Both the position numbers and the translations under genes were made by a program. From positions 1,550,001-1,614,000 of the forward strand of contig CAVPZC010000001.1 of the NCBI GenBank assembly GCA_963710175.1: 64,000 bases of DNA. Direction: 5' to 3'. Every line of letters begins with the position of its first letter. Position 1 is the stretch's first letter. The stretch is from Phormidesmis sp963710175 (GTDB lineage: Bacteria; Cyanobacteriota; Cyanobacteriia; Phormidesmidales; Phormidesmidaceae). Below are positions 1 through 8,182 of the stretch, one piece after another. The notes below the pieces were generated by a model that searched no databases, was not told the origin of the DNA, and saw only the letters and a program-made list of their open reading frames with translations.

Positions 1-342
1 ACGACCGGACTGCCCTTTCCCCTCTTCAGCTATGGCGGCAGCTCAATGATTGCCAGCTTGATCACTGCTGGCGTGCTGATTCGGGTAGCCAGAGAGTCGA
101 GGGATGCCGATGTGCTCTCCCTCCCTCGTTCAGCGCCTAGCACTGCCTTTGCGGGAAGCCCTAAGGGAAAATCCAGTAGCCCTGTCGCTGTGCTGCCGAC
201 TGCGAAAAATCGCCAGAATGCCCCGCCGCCCCGCCGCCCGCCGCGCACCGGGCTGAGGGGCGATCGCCCCTCAGCCCCCCGTCACCCTGGCTCTCGACGC
301 ACTAGGCCATCTGCTGTGCCCCATCCCGACCAGCCTCGCTGA
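1..342 (+). CDS. ftsW: FtsW/RodA/SpoVE family protein, C-terminal fragment (5' end outside window)
   Basis: The reading frame is open from the first base and begins TGLPFPLFSYGGSSMIASLI. This is the hallmark C-terminal segment of SEDS glycosyltransferases (FtsW/RodA), lying at the end of the last periplasmic loop and the final membrane helix. FtsW polymerises lipid II into septal peptidoglycan with its partner class B PBP. After the last helix (about residue 33) comes a long tail rich in Pro, Arg and Ser, probably cytoplasmic and disordered, before the TGA at 340-342. CcdA and Ccs1 follow on the same strand, a neighbourhood I recall from other cyanobacteria. FtsW is preferred over RodA because of this context. 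The start and catalytic loop cannot be seen. Confidence 0.82.
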   Translation, partial: TTGLPFPLFSYGGSSMIASLITAGVLIRVARESRDADVLSLPRSAPSTAFAGSPKGKSSSPVAVLPTAKNRQNAPPPRRPPRTGLRGDRPSAPRHPGSRRTRPSAVPHPDQPR

Positions 343-402
343 CAGTAGAGAGGGGAGCGATTCGATACAATGTGAGAGAAACTGTCTGATCGAACCAATC
401 CT

Positions 403-1143
403 ATGGGCGAACGCCTGCAACTCTTTCTCTATCACCTCAGCCAGTCTGCCAATGGCTGGGTAGAAGGCCAGCTAGGCCATCTCTCTATCGCTAGTATCGG
501 CATCATCGCGCTAGCCGGGCTACTGACTAGCCTCACCCCCTGTATGCTCTCAATGCTGCCCATTACCGTCGGCTATATGGGTAGCTACGAGTTGGAAACT
601 CGCTGGCAGGCGGTGGCTCAGTCAGTCTGGTTTGCCGTTGGGCTTGCAACGACTCTGGCAGGCTTAGGCATAGCCGCTAGCAGCCTGGGCTGGGTATACG
701 GCCAAGTTGGCGTTGGGCTACCGATTATTGTGAGTGCGATCGCCATTCTGATGGGTCTAAACCTACTGGAAGCCCTGCCGCTACCTCCCTTGCCTTCGTT
801 TAACGGCACCGACTTTCTGCAAAACAATCTGCCGCGATCAGTTAAGTCATATTTACTTGGGCTCACCTTTGGATTGGTCGCTTCCCCCTGTAGCACGCCA
901 GTATTGGCAACGCTGCTGGCCTGGGTTGGTAGAGAAGGCGATCCAGTCCTGGGGGCTTCACTCCTGCTGGCCTACACCATTGGCTACGTCGCCCCGCTGA
1001 TGCTAGCAGGCATCTTTACCGCCTCTATCAAACGCATTTTAGAACTGCGCCGCTGGTCTGGCTGGATCACCCCTGCCAGCGGCATCCTTCTTGTCGGCTT
1101 CGGACTGTTCTCTCTGGTCACTCGCTTCCTTCCCATCGCCTAG
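403..1143 (+). CDS. ccdA: Cytochrome c biogenesis protein CcdA (thiol-disulfide membrane transporter)
   Basis: This 246-residue polytopic membrane protein belongs to the DsbD-beta/CcdA family. It carries reducing equivalents from stromal thioredoxin across the thylakoid or plasma membrane to keep apocytochrome c haem-binding cysteines reduced. The two redox cysteines sit in the expected pseudo-symmetrical positions: C47 in LTPCMLSMLPI and C163 in SPCSTPVL. About six hydrophobic helices are visible and the length is normal for the family. Ccs1 begins 31 bp downstream on the same strand, so the two system II maturation genes are probably co-transcribed, possibly with ftsW 60 bp upstream. Confidence 0.93.
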   Translation: MGERLQLFLYHLSQSANGWVEGQLGHLSIASIGIIALAGLLTSLTPCMLSMLPITVGYMGSYELETRWQAVAQSVWFAVGLATTLAGLGIAASSLGWVYGQVGVGLPIIVSAIAILMGLNLLEALPLPPLPSFNGTDFLQNNLPRSVKSYLLGLTFGLVASPCSTPVLATLLAWVGREGDPVLGASLLLAYTIGYVAPLMLAGIFTASIKRILELRRWSGWITPASGILLVGFGLFSLVTRFLPIA

Positions 1144-1173
1144 CGCCGATCTCCCCAAAATCTCGGACTCCCC

Positions 1174-2559
1174 ATGCTCACCGCTATCAAACGCTACTTT
1201 CGCAAAGATCTCGTTCCTCTCCTTGCCGACCTTCGTTTGGCCATTGGGCTACTGCTGGCGATCGCGCTCTTCAGCATTAGCGGCACGGTCATTGAGCAAG
1301 GGCAAGGGCTGGCTTTCTACCAGGAAAACTATCCCGAAAATCCGGCCCTGTTTGGCTTTCTCACCTGGAAATTTATTCTGACGGTGGGCCTGAACCACGT
1401 CTATAGCACCTGGTGGTTTCTAGCCATTTTGATTCTGTTTGGCGCTAGCCTGACCGCCTGCACCTTCACCCGGCAGCTGATTGCTCTGCGGTGGTTTTCG
1501 CGCACCTGGAATTTTTACAGTCAGCCGCGTCAGTTTGGCAAAATGGCGCTGAGTACGGAGATCGCGGGCGGGTCTTTGAGTGAGCTGAAAGCGGGGCTGG
1601 GCGATCGCCGCTACAAACTCTACGAAAAAGCAGATGAAGCCGGTGAGATGCTCTACGCCCACAAAGGGCTAGCGGGACGCATTGGCCCAATCGTCGTCCA
1701 CGCCAGTATGCTGCTTATTCTTATTGGCGCAATCCTGGGAGCCATGACCGGCTTTTATGCTCAAGAGATGGTACCCGGCGGCCAAACTTTCAAAATACAA
1801 AATATCTTTGAAGCCGGACCCTGGTCAGCCAGTCAGGTTCCCAAAGACTGGTCGGTCCACGTCAACCGCTTTTGGATTGACTACTCCCCGGAGGGCCGGG
1901 TCGATCAGTTTTACTCCGATCTCTCCGTACTGGATGACAGCGGCACAGAAGTCAAACGCAAAACCATCTGGGTCAACCAGCCGCTGCGCTACAAGAACGT
2001 CACCCTCTACCAGGCCGACTGGTCAGTAGCCGCCGTTAAAGTACGCCTGAACAACAGCCCCGTTTTCGATTTACCTATGGCTGAGCTGAAGACAGACGGC
2101 GGCAGAATATGGGGCACCTGGGTACCCACTAAGCCAGATATGAGCGAGGGCGTTTCGCTAGTCGCGCAAGATTTGCAGGGCACGCTGCTGGTCTACGATA
2201 TGACGGGTCAGCTGGTGTCAACCGTCCGCGAAGGAGGCTCTACTCAGGTTAACGATATTACCCTGTCTGTCGATGAAATCACTGGCAGCACCGGCCTGCA
2301 AATCAAAGCCGATCCCGGCATTCCGGTCGTGTATTTGGGCTTTGGCCTGCTGATGCTAGGCGTGCTGATGAGCTACGTCTCTCACTCGCAAATATGGGCG
2401 CTGCAAACCGCTGGCAAGCTCTACATTGGGGGCCGCACCAACCGCGCTCAGGTTACCTTTGAACGTGAGCTGCTCGGCGTGCTAGACCGGCTCACAGAAA
2501 AGCTTCATATAGAAAATGACACCGCTGAAGAGGCTTTGCTGACGACGGGCGTAAAATAG
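1174..2559 (+). CDS. ccs1: Cytochrome c biogenesis protein Ccs1 (ResB family, system II)
   Basis: This 461-residue ResB-domain protein is the partner of CcsA in the system II cytochrome c haem lyase used by cyanobacteria and plastids. Three N-terminal membrane helices are visible: around residues 20-38 (LRLAIGLLLAIALFSISG), 72-95 and 165-190. A large lumenal domain follows, then a final helix near residues 385-405 (VVYLGFGLLMLGVLMSYVSH). The length and layout match cyanobacterial Ccs1. It follows ccdA by 31 bp. A CcsA gene is not present in the window and is presumably elsewhere. Confidence 0.92.
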   Translation: MLTAIKRYFRKDLVPLLADLRLAIGLLLAIALFSISGTVIEQGQGLAFYQENYPENPALFGFLTWKFILTVGLNHVYSTWWFLAILILFGASLTACTFTRQLIALRWFSRTWNFYSQPRQFGKMALSTEIAGGSLSELKAGLGDRRYKLYEKADEAGEMLYAHKGLAGRIGPIVVHASMLLILIGAILGAMTGFYAQEMVPGGQTFKIQNIFEAGPWSASQVPKDWSVHVNRFWIDYSPEGRVDQFYSDLSVLDDSGTEVKRKTIWVNQPLRYKNVTLYQADWSVAAVKVRLNNSPVFDLPMAELKTDGGRIWGTWVPTKPDMSEGVSLVAQDLQGTLLVYDMTGQLVSTVREGGSTQVNDITLSVDEITGSTGLQIKADPGIPVVYLGFGLLMLGVLMSYVSHSQIWALQTAGKLYIGGRTNRAQVTFERELLGVLDRLTEKLHIENDTAEEALLTTGVK

Positions 2560-2670
2560 GCTGAGAAGATCTGAGCAGATGGAGATGCCTCAATCAAACC
2601 CTGAGACATTTATCAGCGTCCTCTAATACTGTTCAGGTATTGTCAGGATAGCGTATCTCTTTAGACTGCT

Positions 2671-4071
2671 ATGAAATCTGCTGTCGATCCCAATTCTATT
2701 CAGTTCAGGCTGACCATCGGCATGGTTCTGGTGTCTATTTTAGGGATTGGGGGGCTCACCAGCTGGATTAACTGGCGGATGCGACAACTTTTAGTAGAGA
2801 GCCATAAAGACAATGCGCTGATGATTGCTGACAGGTTAGTTCAGGATGTTGATCTCTACGGTGAGACCATGCCGATCACCAAAGCGATGGCGATGGCCAT
2901 TGATTATCGCGAGCAGCCCGACGTGGCGATTTGGGTGACGTCTCCTCAGGGTGAGATTTTGGCTCAGTCGGATACGCTCTCAATGGGCTCCTGGCAGGTC
3001 AATGGATTTGCGCAGGGGCTGCTGAACCGGGTGAAGGGCGATTTGGGATTGGAAGTCATCCGTTTTCGAGATCGCCATCTGGTGACTTGCTCTAACCCCC
3101 TAGAGATAGACGGGCAGGTGATGGGCGATCTGTACGTTGTAGACGACATTACAGAAGACCAGAGGATGCTGTCGCGGATTACGCAAACCCTCGCGCTCTC
3201 TAGCATTTTGGTGATTGGAGTGGGGGCGATCGCCACTGCCCTCTACACGCGCCAGGCGATGGCTCCTATCCGCAAGATGAACCGGTTAGCCGCTGATATC
3301 TCTACTGATAACCTGGCCAATACCCGGTTGGAATTTGACCGGGCTCCGACAGAAGTACAAGAGCTAGCTCAAGCCTGCAATATGATGCTCTCTCGCCTGT
3401 CAGCCGCCTGGGATCAGCAGCGCCGGTTTGTCAGCGATGTCTCTCACGAGCTGCGCACGCCTCTGACTCTGGTTCATGGCTATTTGCAGAGTACGCTGCG
3501 TCGCAGCAACAACCTCAGCGCCCTCCAGCGAGAAGGGTTAGAAATTGCTGCTGTCGAGGCCGATAGAACCATTCGGCTGCTGCAAGATTTGCTAGATCTG
3601 GCGCGAGCTGACGGCGGGCACCTGCGGTTTCAGATTGAGCGGGAGCCTCTGCATGTGGTGGTGCAAGAAGTGCTAGAGATGAGCCAGTATGTAAGCGATC
3701 GCATTCACGCCGATCTAGAGCCTGTCAATGCCTGGGTTGATCGCCATCGGTTGAAACAGGTGTTGATTAACCTAATAGACAATGCGATGAAGTATTCCGC
3801 TGACAACACGTCAATTCGGGTGGGGCTCAAAAAGATGGGCGATCGCGCCTGTATAGAGGTGCGTGACCGGGGCCGAGGCATACCGCTGACAGATTTGACC
3901 AAAATATTTGACCCATTTTACCGGGTAGATGAAGACCGCTCGCGGGTAACTGGCGGTACCGGACTGGGCTTATCAATAGTTAAAACGTTGGTCGAAGGGA
4001 TGAGCGGTACCCTGAAGGTGCAGTCTAAGCTCGGAGAAGGCAGCGTATTTACGGTGAGTTTGCCAGTTTAA
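2671..4071 (+). CDS. Membrane sensor histidine kinase (HAMP-HisKA-HATPase_c)
   Basis: This 466-residue kinase has a membrane helix at about residues 13-32, an extracytoplasmic sensor of about 130 residues and a second helix at about 175-195. A HAMP linker follows, then a dimerisation box FVSDVSHELRTPLTLVHGYL with the phospho-accepting His259. The ATPase domain shows the N box (INLIDNAMKYS), G1 (DRGRGIP), F box (IFDPFYRVD) and G2 (GGTGLGLSIV). The kinase should therefore be catalytically complete. The ligand is not predictable from the sensor. The response regulator starts 46 bp downstream, so this is a classical two-component pair. I cannot assign it to a named cyanobacterial Hik. Confidence 0.92.
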   Translation: MKSAVDPNSIQFRLTIGMVLVSILGIGGLTSWINWRMRQLLVESHKDNALMIADRLVQDVDLYGETMPITKAMAMAIDYREQPDVAIWVTSPQGEILAQSDTLSMGSWQVNGFAQGLLNRVKGDLGLEVIRFRDRHLVTCSNPLEIDGQVMGDLYVVDDITEDQRMLSRITQTLALSSILVIGVGAIATALYTRQAMAPIRKMNRLAADISTDNLANTRLEFDRAPTEVQELAQACNMMLSRLSAAWDQQRRFVSDVSHELRTPLTLVHGYLQSTLRRSNNLSALQREGLEIAAVEADRTIRLLQDLLDLARADGGHLRFQIEREPLHVVVQEVLEMSQYVSDRIHADLEPVNAWVDRHRLKQVLINLIDNAMKYSADNTSIRVGLKKMGDRACIEVRDRGRGIPLTDLTKIFDPFYRVDEDRSRVTGGTGLGLSIVKTLVEGMSGTLKVQSKLGEGSVFTVSLPV

Positions 4072-4117
4072 ACAGATACCCATAATAATTTTGTAGTCAA
4101 TCAAGGAGGCTTTGCTG

Positions 4118-4801
4118 ATGGCTGACGGGGCAGCGCGCATTTTGGTCGTAGAAGACGAAGAAAAGCTGGCTAAATTTGTGCAGTTAGAGCTGGGCTACGA
4201 AGGCTACGAGGTAATCGTCGCTAACGACGGGCTGAGCGGGCTGATGGCGGCTCGTGACAGTGAACCTGACCTGGTGCTGCTCGACTGGATGATGCCAGGT
4301 CTGAGCGGGGTGGAAGTCTGCCGCCGACTGCGCGCCACCGGAGCGATGATGCCAGTCATTTTGCTCACCGCCAAAGACGGTATCGAAGACCGGGTCGCTG
4401 GGCTCGATGCCGGGGCAGATGACTATGTCGTCAAGCCTTTTAGCATTGAAGAGCTGCTGGCGCGGGTGCGGGCTCATCTACGGCGCAATCAGTCAGACGA
4501 TCCAGATGCCTTTCAATTTGCCGATTTGAGCTTGAGCCGCAAAACTCGTGAGGTGAAGCGGAGCGATCGCCCCATCGAACTCACCGCCAAAGAATTTGAC
4601 CTGCTGGACTATTTAATTTCGCATCCTAAGCAGGTTTTGACGCGTGATCGCATTCTCGAAGAAGTCTGGGGCTACGACTTCATGGGCGACTCCAACATCA
4701 TCGAAGTCTACATTCGCTACCTGCGCCTGAAGCTAGAAGCCGAAGATGAAAGCCGCCTAATTCAAACCGTGCGTGGCGTGGGCTATGTGATGCGGAGTTA
4801 G
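4118..4801 (+). CDS. OmpR/PhoB-family response regulator
   Basis: The protein has 227 residues: a receiver domain followed by a winged-helix DNA-binding domain. The acidic pocket (VVEDEEK), the phospho-acceptor Asp56 (LVLLDWMMPG), the Thr/Ser switch (ILLTAKD) and the conserved Lys (DDYVVKPF) are all present. The C-terminal domain ends in the usual IQTVRGVGYVMR. I chose ATG 4118 because AAGGAGG (4103-4109) lies 8 bp upstream; an in-frame TTG at 4112 would leave only 2 bp. It is the presumed output partner of the upstream kinase. The last 158 bp are duplicated about 0.3 kb downstream (see 5121-5274). Confidence 0.94.
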   Translation: MADGAARILVVEDEEKLAKFVQLELGYEGYEVIVANDGLSGLMAARDSEPDLVLLDWMMPGLSGVEVCRRLRATGAMMPVILLTAKDGIEDRVAGLDAGADDYVVKPFSIEELLARVRAHLRRNQSDDPDAFQFADLSLSRKTREVKRSDRPIELTAKEFDLLDYLISHPKQVLTRDRILEEVWGYDFMGDSNIIEVYIRYLRLKLEAEDESRLIQTVRGVGYVMRS

Positions 4802-4811
4802 CAGCCAAAGC

Positions 4812-5066
4812 CTATCTGCCGATTAGGAGTCTTCGCTGGGTCGCACGCATCCCTCGCTGAAGCTCTACTTCGTCGTCGTCGGGTGCATCTGCGTAAGCTG
4901 CATCTATTTGGCTCATCAACTGCTTCCGTCCTCGATATCGACGAATAAAGTCACTGAGAGCAAGGGTTAGTAACCGGCTCCAGGAAATGTCGAGTTCTTC
5001 CGCTAGAGCCTGGGTGTCACTGATTAAGGATTTTTGGATGGGAAGGTTAGTCAGCTGATCTGCCAT
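4812..5066 (-). CDS. Orphan ribbon-helix-helix antitoxin-like protein
   Basis: This 84-residue acidic-tailed protein is encoded opposite its neighbours. The pattern 'PIQKSLISDTQALAEEL' followed by 'WSRLLTLALSDFIRRYRGRK' resembles the RHH domain of cyanobacterial antitoxins that pair with MazF-type RNases. The C-terminal acidic stretch would be the toxin-binding part. No toxin gene follows: the next DNA on this strand is the antisense of the response regulator gene. A longer frame to 5174 exists but runs into the duplicated regulator DNA, so the ATG at 5066 is preferred. The gene lies exactly between the two copies of the regulator 3' end, which suggests it arrived with a small insertion. Confidence 0.65.
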   Translation of the reverse strand: MADQLTNLPIQKSLISDTQALAEELDISWSRLLTLALSDFIRRYRGRKQLMSQIDAAYADAPDDDEVELQRGMRATQRRLLIGR

Positions 5067-5120
5067 GAATACCGGTGGTTGGTGAAAGCGACTGTTTAAA
5101 GTATAGCTGTCAGGATATTT

Positions 5121-5274
5121 GTGATCGCATTCTCGAAGAAGTCTGGGGCTATTCATGGGCGACTCCAACATCATCGAAGTCTACATTCGCTACCTGCGCC
5201 TGAAGCTAGAAGCCGAAGACGAAAGCCGCCTGATTCAAACCGTGCGCGGCGTAGGCTATGTGATGCGCAGTTAG
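5121..5274 (+). pseudogene. Duplicated 3' end of the response regulator gene (frameshifted remnant)
   Basis: These 154 bp align end to end with 4644-4801, the last 158 bp of the response regulator gene, including the stop codon. One 4-bp deletion (CGAC, matching 4675-4678) breaks the frame. The other differences (GAT/GAC, CTA/CTG, CGT/CGC, GTG/GTA, CGG/CGC) are all synonymous. No similarity is visible upstream of 5121 or downstream of the stop. The copy has no start and no function is expected. Confidence 0.9.
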
Positions 5275-5347
5275 GTAACCTTGTAAGCCTGTGTCTTCCA
5301 TGCAAGTTGCTAAACAGAATAAGACCCTTTAAAGGGCCAGACATATC

Positions 5348-5596
5348 ATGAGCAAAACTGTGACCGTTGTTTTTGACGGACAAGTATTACGGTTAGAAAC
5401 CCCAATTGAACTTAAGCTCAATCAGCGCTACGTAGTGACAATCCAGTCTGAATCAGCAGATGAGTCATCAGAAAATGTTGGCTGGGATGCAATCTCGTCT
5501 TTGGTCGGTAGTATCGATGCACCAGCTGATTGGGCAGCCGAACACGACCACTATCTCTATGGCACGCCTAAGCGCTCCATAGCCGATGAGCGCTGA
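5348..5596 (+). CDS. Antitoxin-like protein of a VapBC-type module
   Basis: This is an 82-residue protein. It begins with a beta-rich segment (VTVVFDGQVLRLETPIEL) like the DUF104/AF2212-type antitoxins common in cyanobacteria. It ends with the linker pattern 'APADWAAEHDHYLYG' typical of VapB-like partners of PIN RNases. Its last four codons overlap the start of a PIN-domain reading frame, the usual antitoxin-toxin coupling. The toxin is truncated, so the antitoxin is probably a leftover. No Shine-Dalgarno of note was seen; a 12-bp palindrome (CCCTTTAAAGGG) lies about 15 bp upstream. Confidence 0.65.
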   Translation: MSKTVTVVFDGQVLRLETPIELKLNQRYVVTIQSESADESSENVGWDAISSLVGSIDAPADWAAEHDHYLYGTPKRSIADER

Positions 5597-5711
5597 TCGT
5601 CTGTTTTTGGATACGGCTTTTATTCAGGCCCTGCTCAACCGTCGCGATCAGCATCACTCAATATGGCATTGGGAAGCGATTGATATCGTCCTGTCTGGTG
5701 CTAAATGCTAG
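5586..5711 (+). pseudogene. Truncated PIN-domain toxin (VapC-like)
   Basis: The frame starts at ATG 5586, overlapping the antitoxin stop, and encodes RLFLDTAFIQALLNRRDQHH. This is the N-terminal strand and helix of a PIN nuclease, with the first catalytic Asp in 'FLDT'. After about 25 residues the similarity stops and a short unrelated tail leads to TAG 5709-5711, giving 41 residues against the usual 130-150. The three downstream acidic residues of the active site are missing, so it cannot be an active RNase. The junction lies about 100 bp upstream of the phosphoketolase start, and the deletion probably removed DNA up to that gene. Confidence 0.7.
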
Positions 5712-5815
5712 CCCCGTTCTGGCGCGTTGCCGTAATATATGACGTAAGTTAGCCCTTTGTGCCAACAGAATCGTCTGCCCAGCGTCAATCTGAATTAAGC
5801 CGAGGATATTTCCCA

Positions 5816-8029
5816 ATGACTGTAGCTGTTTCAAAATCTCCAGCGCCTGCTTTTTGTGAGGGGATTCAGCATTTTGGTGAGCCGACTGCTGAGTTTGAGC
5901 AGTACGGGCAGTCGGCGGTGATTGGTGAAGGTGAGCAGGCGATCGCTTCTCCGGCTGATCCGGCAGCGGTGTATCAGACTTTGCTCGCCGCTGATGCCTT
6001 GCGCTACCTGACGCTGCAAACAACAGCCAGCAAACAGTCTGGCCATCCGGGCGGATTTGCCAGCATTGCCGATGCGATCGCCTCTCTGGTCATGCTGGGC
6101 TACAAAAACCTGATTACCGAAGTTGGCCACCACGCCCCCGGCTTTTACAGCACTGTCTTTATGGACTCGTCGTTAGAGGCGATGGGCATTAAAACCGTGC
6201 AGCAGATGGGCGATCGCTTCCGCGAAACCCACGGACTGCTGGGCCATCTCTCCGGCCAAATTCCGGGGTTGCTCAGTCCGGCAGGCCCCTTGGGTCAAGG
6301 TCAGCATTTTGCTATGGCGGGGGCTAAGCTTCACCCTGACAAGCTATTTCCCGTGACTATCGGCGACGGCGGGCTGGGCGAACCCTACATCATGAGCAGC
6401 ATGGGCCACTTTCATACGGCCTACCCTGAGACGACTAACTTTTTGCCGATTTTGGTGTGGAATGGCTTTTCGCAAGAGCACCACAGTATGGTCTCTACGC
6501 AAAGTAATGAGGCGATGGTGGCCTACTGGCGGGGCAACGGCTTCGAGAACGTTATTCTGCTAGATGCCAAAGACTACGACGATGCCAACCAGTCTGGCGC
6601 TTATGTAGACAGCACTGCCTTCTCTATGGAGCAGCGGCTGGCCTTTACCCAGGCGATTTTAGAGGCAGTCGATGAAGCTGCTAAATCGGCGCTGGGCGGC
6701 ACGCTGACGGTGCTGATTGTCAAACAGCTTAAGGGCGCGGGGGTGCATAAGCGCGGCGCTCAGTCTCACAACCTGTATCCGGGTGACAGCCTGGAAAAAG
6801 ACTATATTGTGGCGGCTTTGAAAGCGCGATCGCTCCCACCGGCTGGCTGGAACCTGGTGCGAACCAACTTTTCTCGCGCAGGCGGCGGCCCTGCGGCTCA
6901 AGTCGCCGTCACTGAGTCAGAGCTGCCGCTGGCCGACTTGGGCAAACTGCCGCTGAATGAATTTTCTGTGGGCGGCGGTGAAAAGCAGGTAGCCACGACT
7001 GCGATGGGTGCACTGGTGGCGCACGTTGGGCAGCAAGACCCTACCTTTGTGATTACCAATGCTGACGGCAATGCGGCCTCGGGGATCAACAACATTAACC
7101 AGGCGCTGAAGATTGTGCATCCGACCGTTGATGAAACCTATTTTCAGGGGCCGGGCGGACAGGTCTATGAGCCGCTGAGTGAAGATGCCTGCGCGGGGTT
7201 GGCGGCAGGTCAGGCACTGTTTGGCGGGCGATCGCTCTGGTGCTCTTACGAATCTTTTGCGGTCAACGGCCTGCCGATCTGGCAGACCGTCATCCAGGCG
7301 ATGGCCGAGCTGCGCCGGGAGACGCCCTCTAGCATCTGTTTGTTTACAGCGGGCGCACTAGAGCAGGGCCGTAACGGTTGGACGCATCAGCGCCCCGAAA
7401 TCGAAAACTACTTTGCAGCGATGATGCGCAACGGCAACGTGTTTCCGCTGTTTCCGGTTGATGCCAACAGCATTCAGGTTTGCTACGACTGGGCAGTCAC
7501 TACCAAGAATAAGGGCATTCCAATCACGGCGAGTAAGTCGCCTCTGCCGATCCGAACAACGGTTGAACAAACCCGTCAGGCGCTGGAAAAAGGCGCGATT
7601 GAGCTACAGTCTACGCCCGGTGAGAAAACGGTTGTTTTTGCAGTGGTAGGCGATCTGGTTTTAATCCCGGTGATTGATGCGGCCCGAGCACTAGCCGAAC
7701 AGGGCATTGGCTCAAAAATTGTTTCTGTGATTAATCCGCGCCGCCTCTACCGCCCGAGCGATGTGGCTTGGGAAACCTGCTCGCAGGCCGCAGACGATGG
7801 CTTTTTGTCCGATGCTGAATTTTTAGAGCTGTTCGATGGCGATGCGCTAGTCGGTATCTGCGGCGGCGCGAGTGCCATGCTAGAGCCGATTATGCTGCGG
7901 AGTAAGCTGCCGAGAGATGCGATCGCCTGGAGGCGCGGTGAAACCACCGCCAGCGCCGCCCAACTGCTTGCCTTTAACGGGCTAACAGCAGAGAAAATGG
8001 CGAATCGAGCGAAGGCGCTGCTAGGCTAA
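5816..8029 (+). CDS. Phosphoketolase-family (transketolase-like) ThDP enzyme, Sll0529-like
   Basis: This 737-residue thiamine-diphosphate enzyme has an N-terminal cofactor domain (SGHPGGFASIADAIA, then GDGGLGEPYIMSSMGH) and a middle XFP-like domain. That middle domain contains the stretch 'YESFAVNGLPIWQTVIQ' and 'NGWTHQRPEIENYF', the latter resembling the 'NGFSHQDP' signature of phosphoketolases. A C-terminal domain follows. Phosphoketolases split xylulose-5-P or fructose-6-P into acetyl-P and an aldose phosphate. The sequence resembles the second, more divergent cyanobacterial type (Synechocystis Sll0529) more than the canonical Slr0453 type, so activity is inferred. ATG 5816 is chosen because CGAGGA lies 9 bp upstream; an in-frame GTG at 5759 would add 19 unconserved residues. 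Confidence 0.78.
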   Translation: MTVAVSKSPAPAFCEGIQHFGEPTAEFEQYGQSAVIGEGEQAIASPADPAAVYQTLLAADALRYLTLQTTASKQSGHPGGFASIADAIASLVMLGYKNLITEVGHHAPGFYSTVFMDSSLEAMGIKTVQQMGDRFRETHGLLGHLSGQIPGLLSPAGPLGQGQHFAMAGAKLHPDKLFPVTIGDGGLGEPYIMSSMGHFHTAYPETTNFLPILVWNGFSQEHHSMVSTQSNEAMVAYWRGNGFENVILLDAKDYDDANQSGAYVDSTAFSMEQRLAFTQAILEAVDEAAKSALGGTLTVLIVKQLKGAGVHKRGAQSHNLYPGDSLEKDYIVAALKARSLPPAGWNLVRTNFSRAGGGPAAQVAVTESELPLADLGKLPLNEFSVGGGEKQVATTAMGALVAHVGQQDPTFVITNADGNAASGINNINQALKIVHPTVDETYFQGPGGQVYEPLSEDACAGLAAGQALFGGRSLWCSYESFAVNGLPIWQTVIQAMAELRRETPSSICLFTAGALEQGRNGWTHQRPEIENYFAAMMRNGNVFPLFPVDANSIQVCYDWAVTTKNKGIPITASKSPLPIRTTVEQTRQALEKGAIELQSTPGEKTVVFAVVGDLVLIPVIDAARALAEQGIGSKIVSVINPRRLYRPSDVAWETCSQAADDGFLSDAEFLELFDGDALVGICGGASAMLEPIMLRSKLPRDAIAWRRGETTASAAQLLAFNGLTAEKMANRAKALLG

Positions 8030-8087
8030 GTGCAAGAATTCCTTAGGGAGCCGCGCTCAAATGAACCCTCGGCGGCCCTCACCCTAG

Positions 8088-8136
8088 CCCTCTCCCTAAA
8101 TCCCTCTCCCGGCGGGAGAGGGATTTAGGGAGAGGG
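8088..8136. repeat. Perfect 23-bp inverted repeat (palindromic intergenic element)
   Basis: Arms 8088-8110 and 8114-8136 are exact reverse complements with a 3-nt loop (GGC). Each arm itself contains two CCCTCTCCC-type blocks. It lies between convergent genes, 58 bp after the phosphoketolase stop and 46 bp before the phosphoribosyltransferase stop. It may act as a bidirectional terminator. The CCCTCTCCC/GGGAGAGGG pattern also resembles dispersed REP-type palindromes seen in many bacteria. No U-tract follows on either strand. Confidence 0.85.
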
Positions 8137-8182
8137 CGACAGCGTTTCTAATCCGCTGGGACTTTATTAAGTAGCAGGTCCC

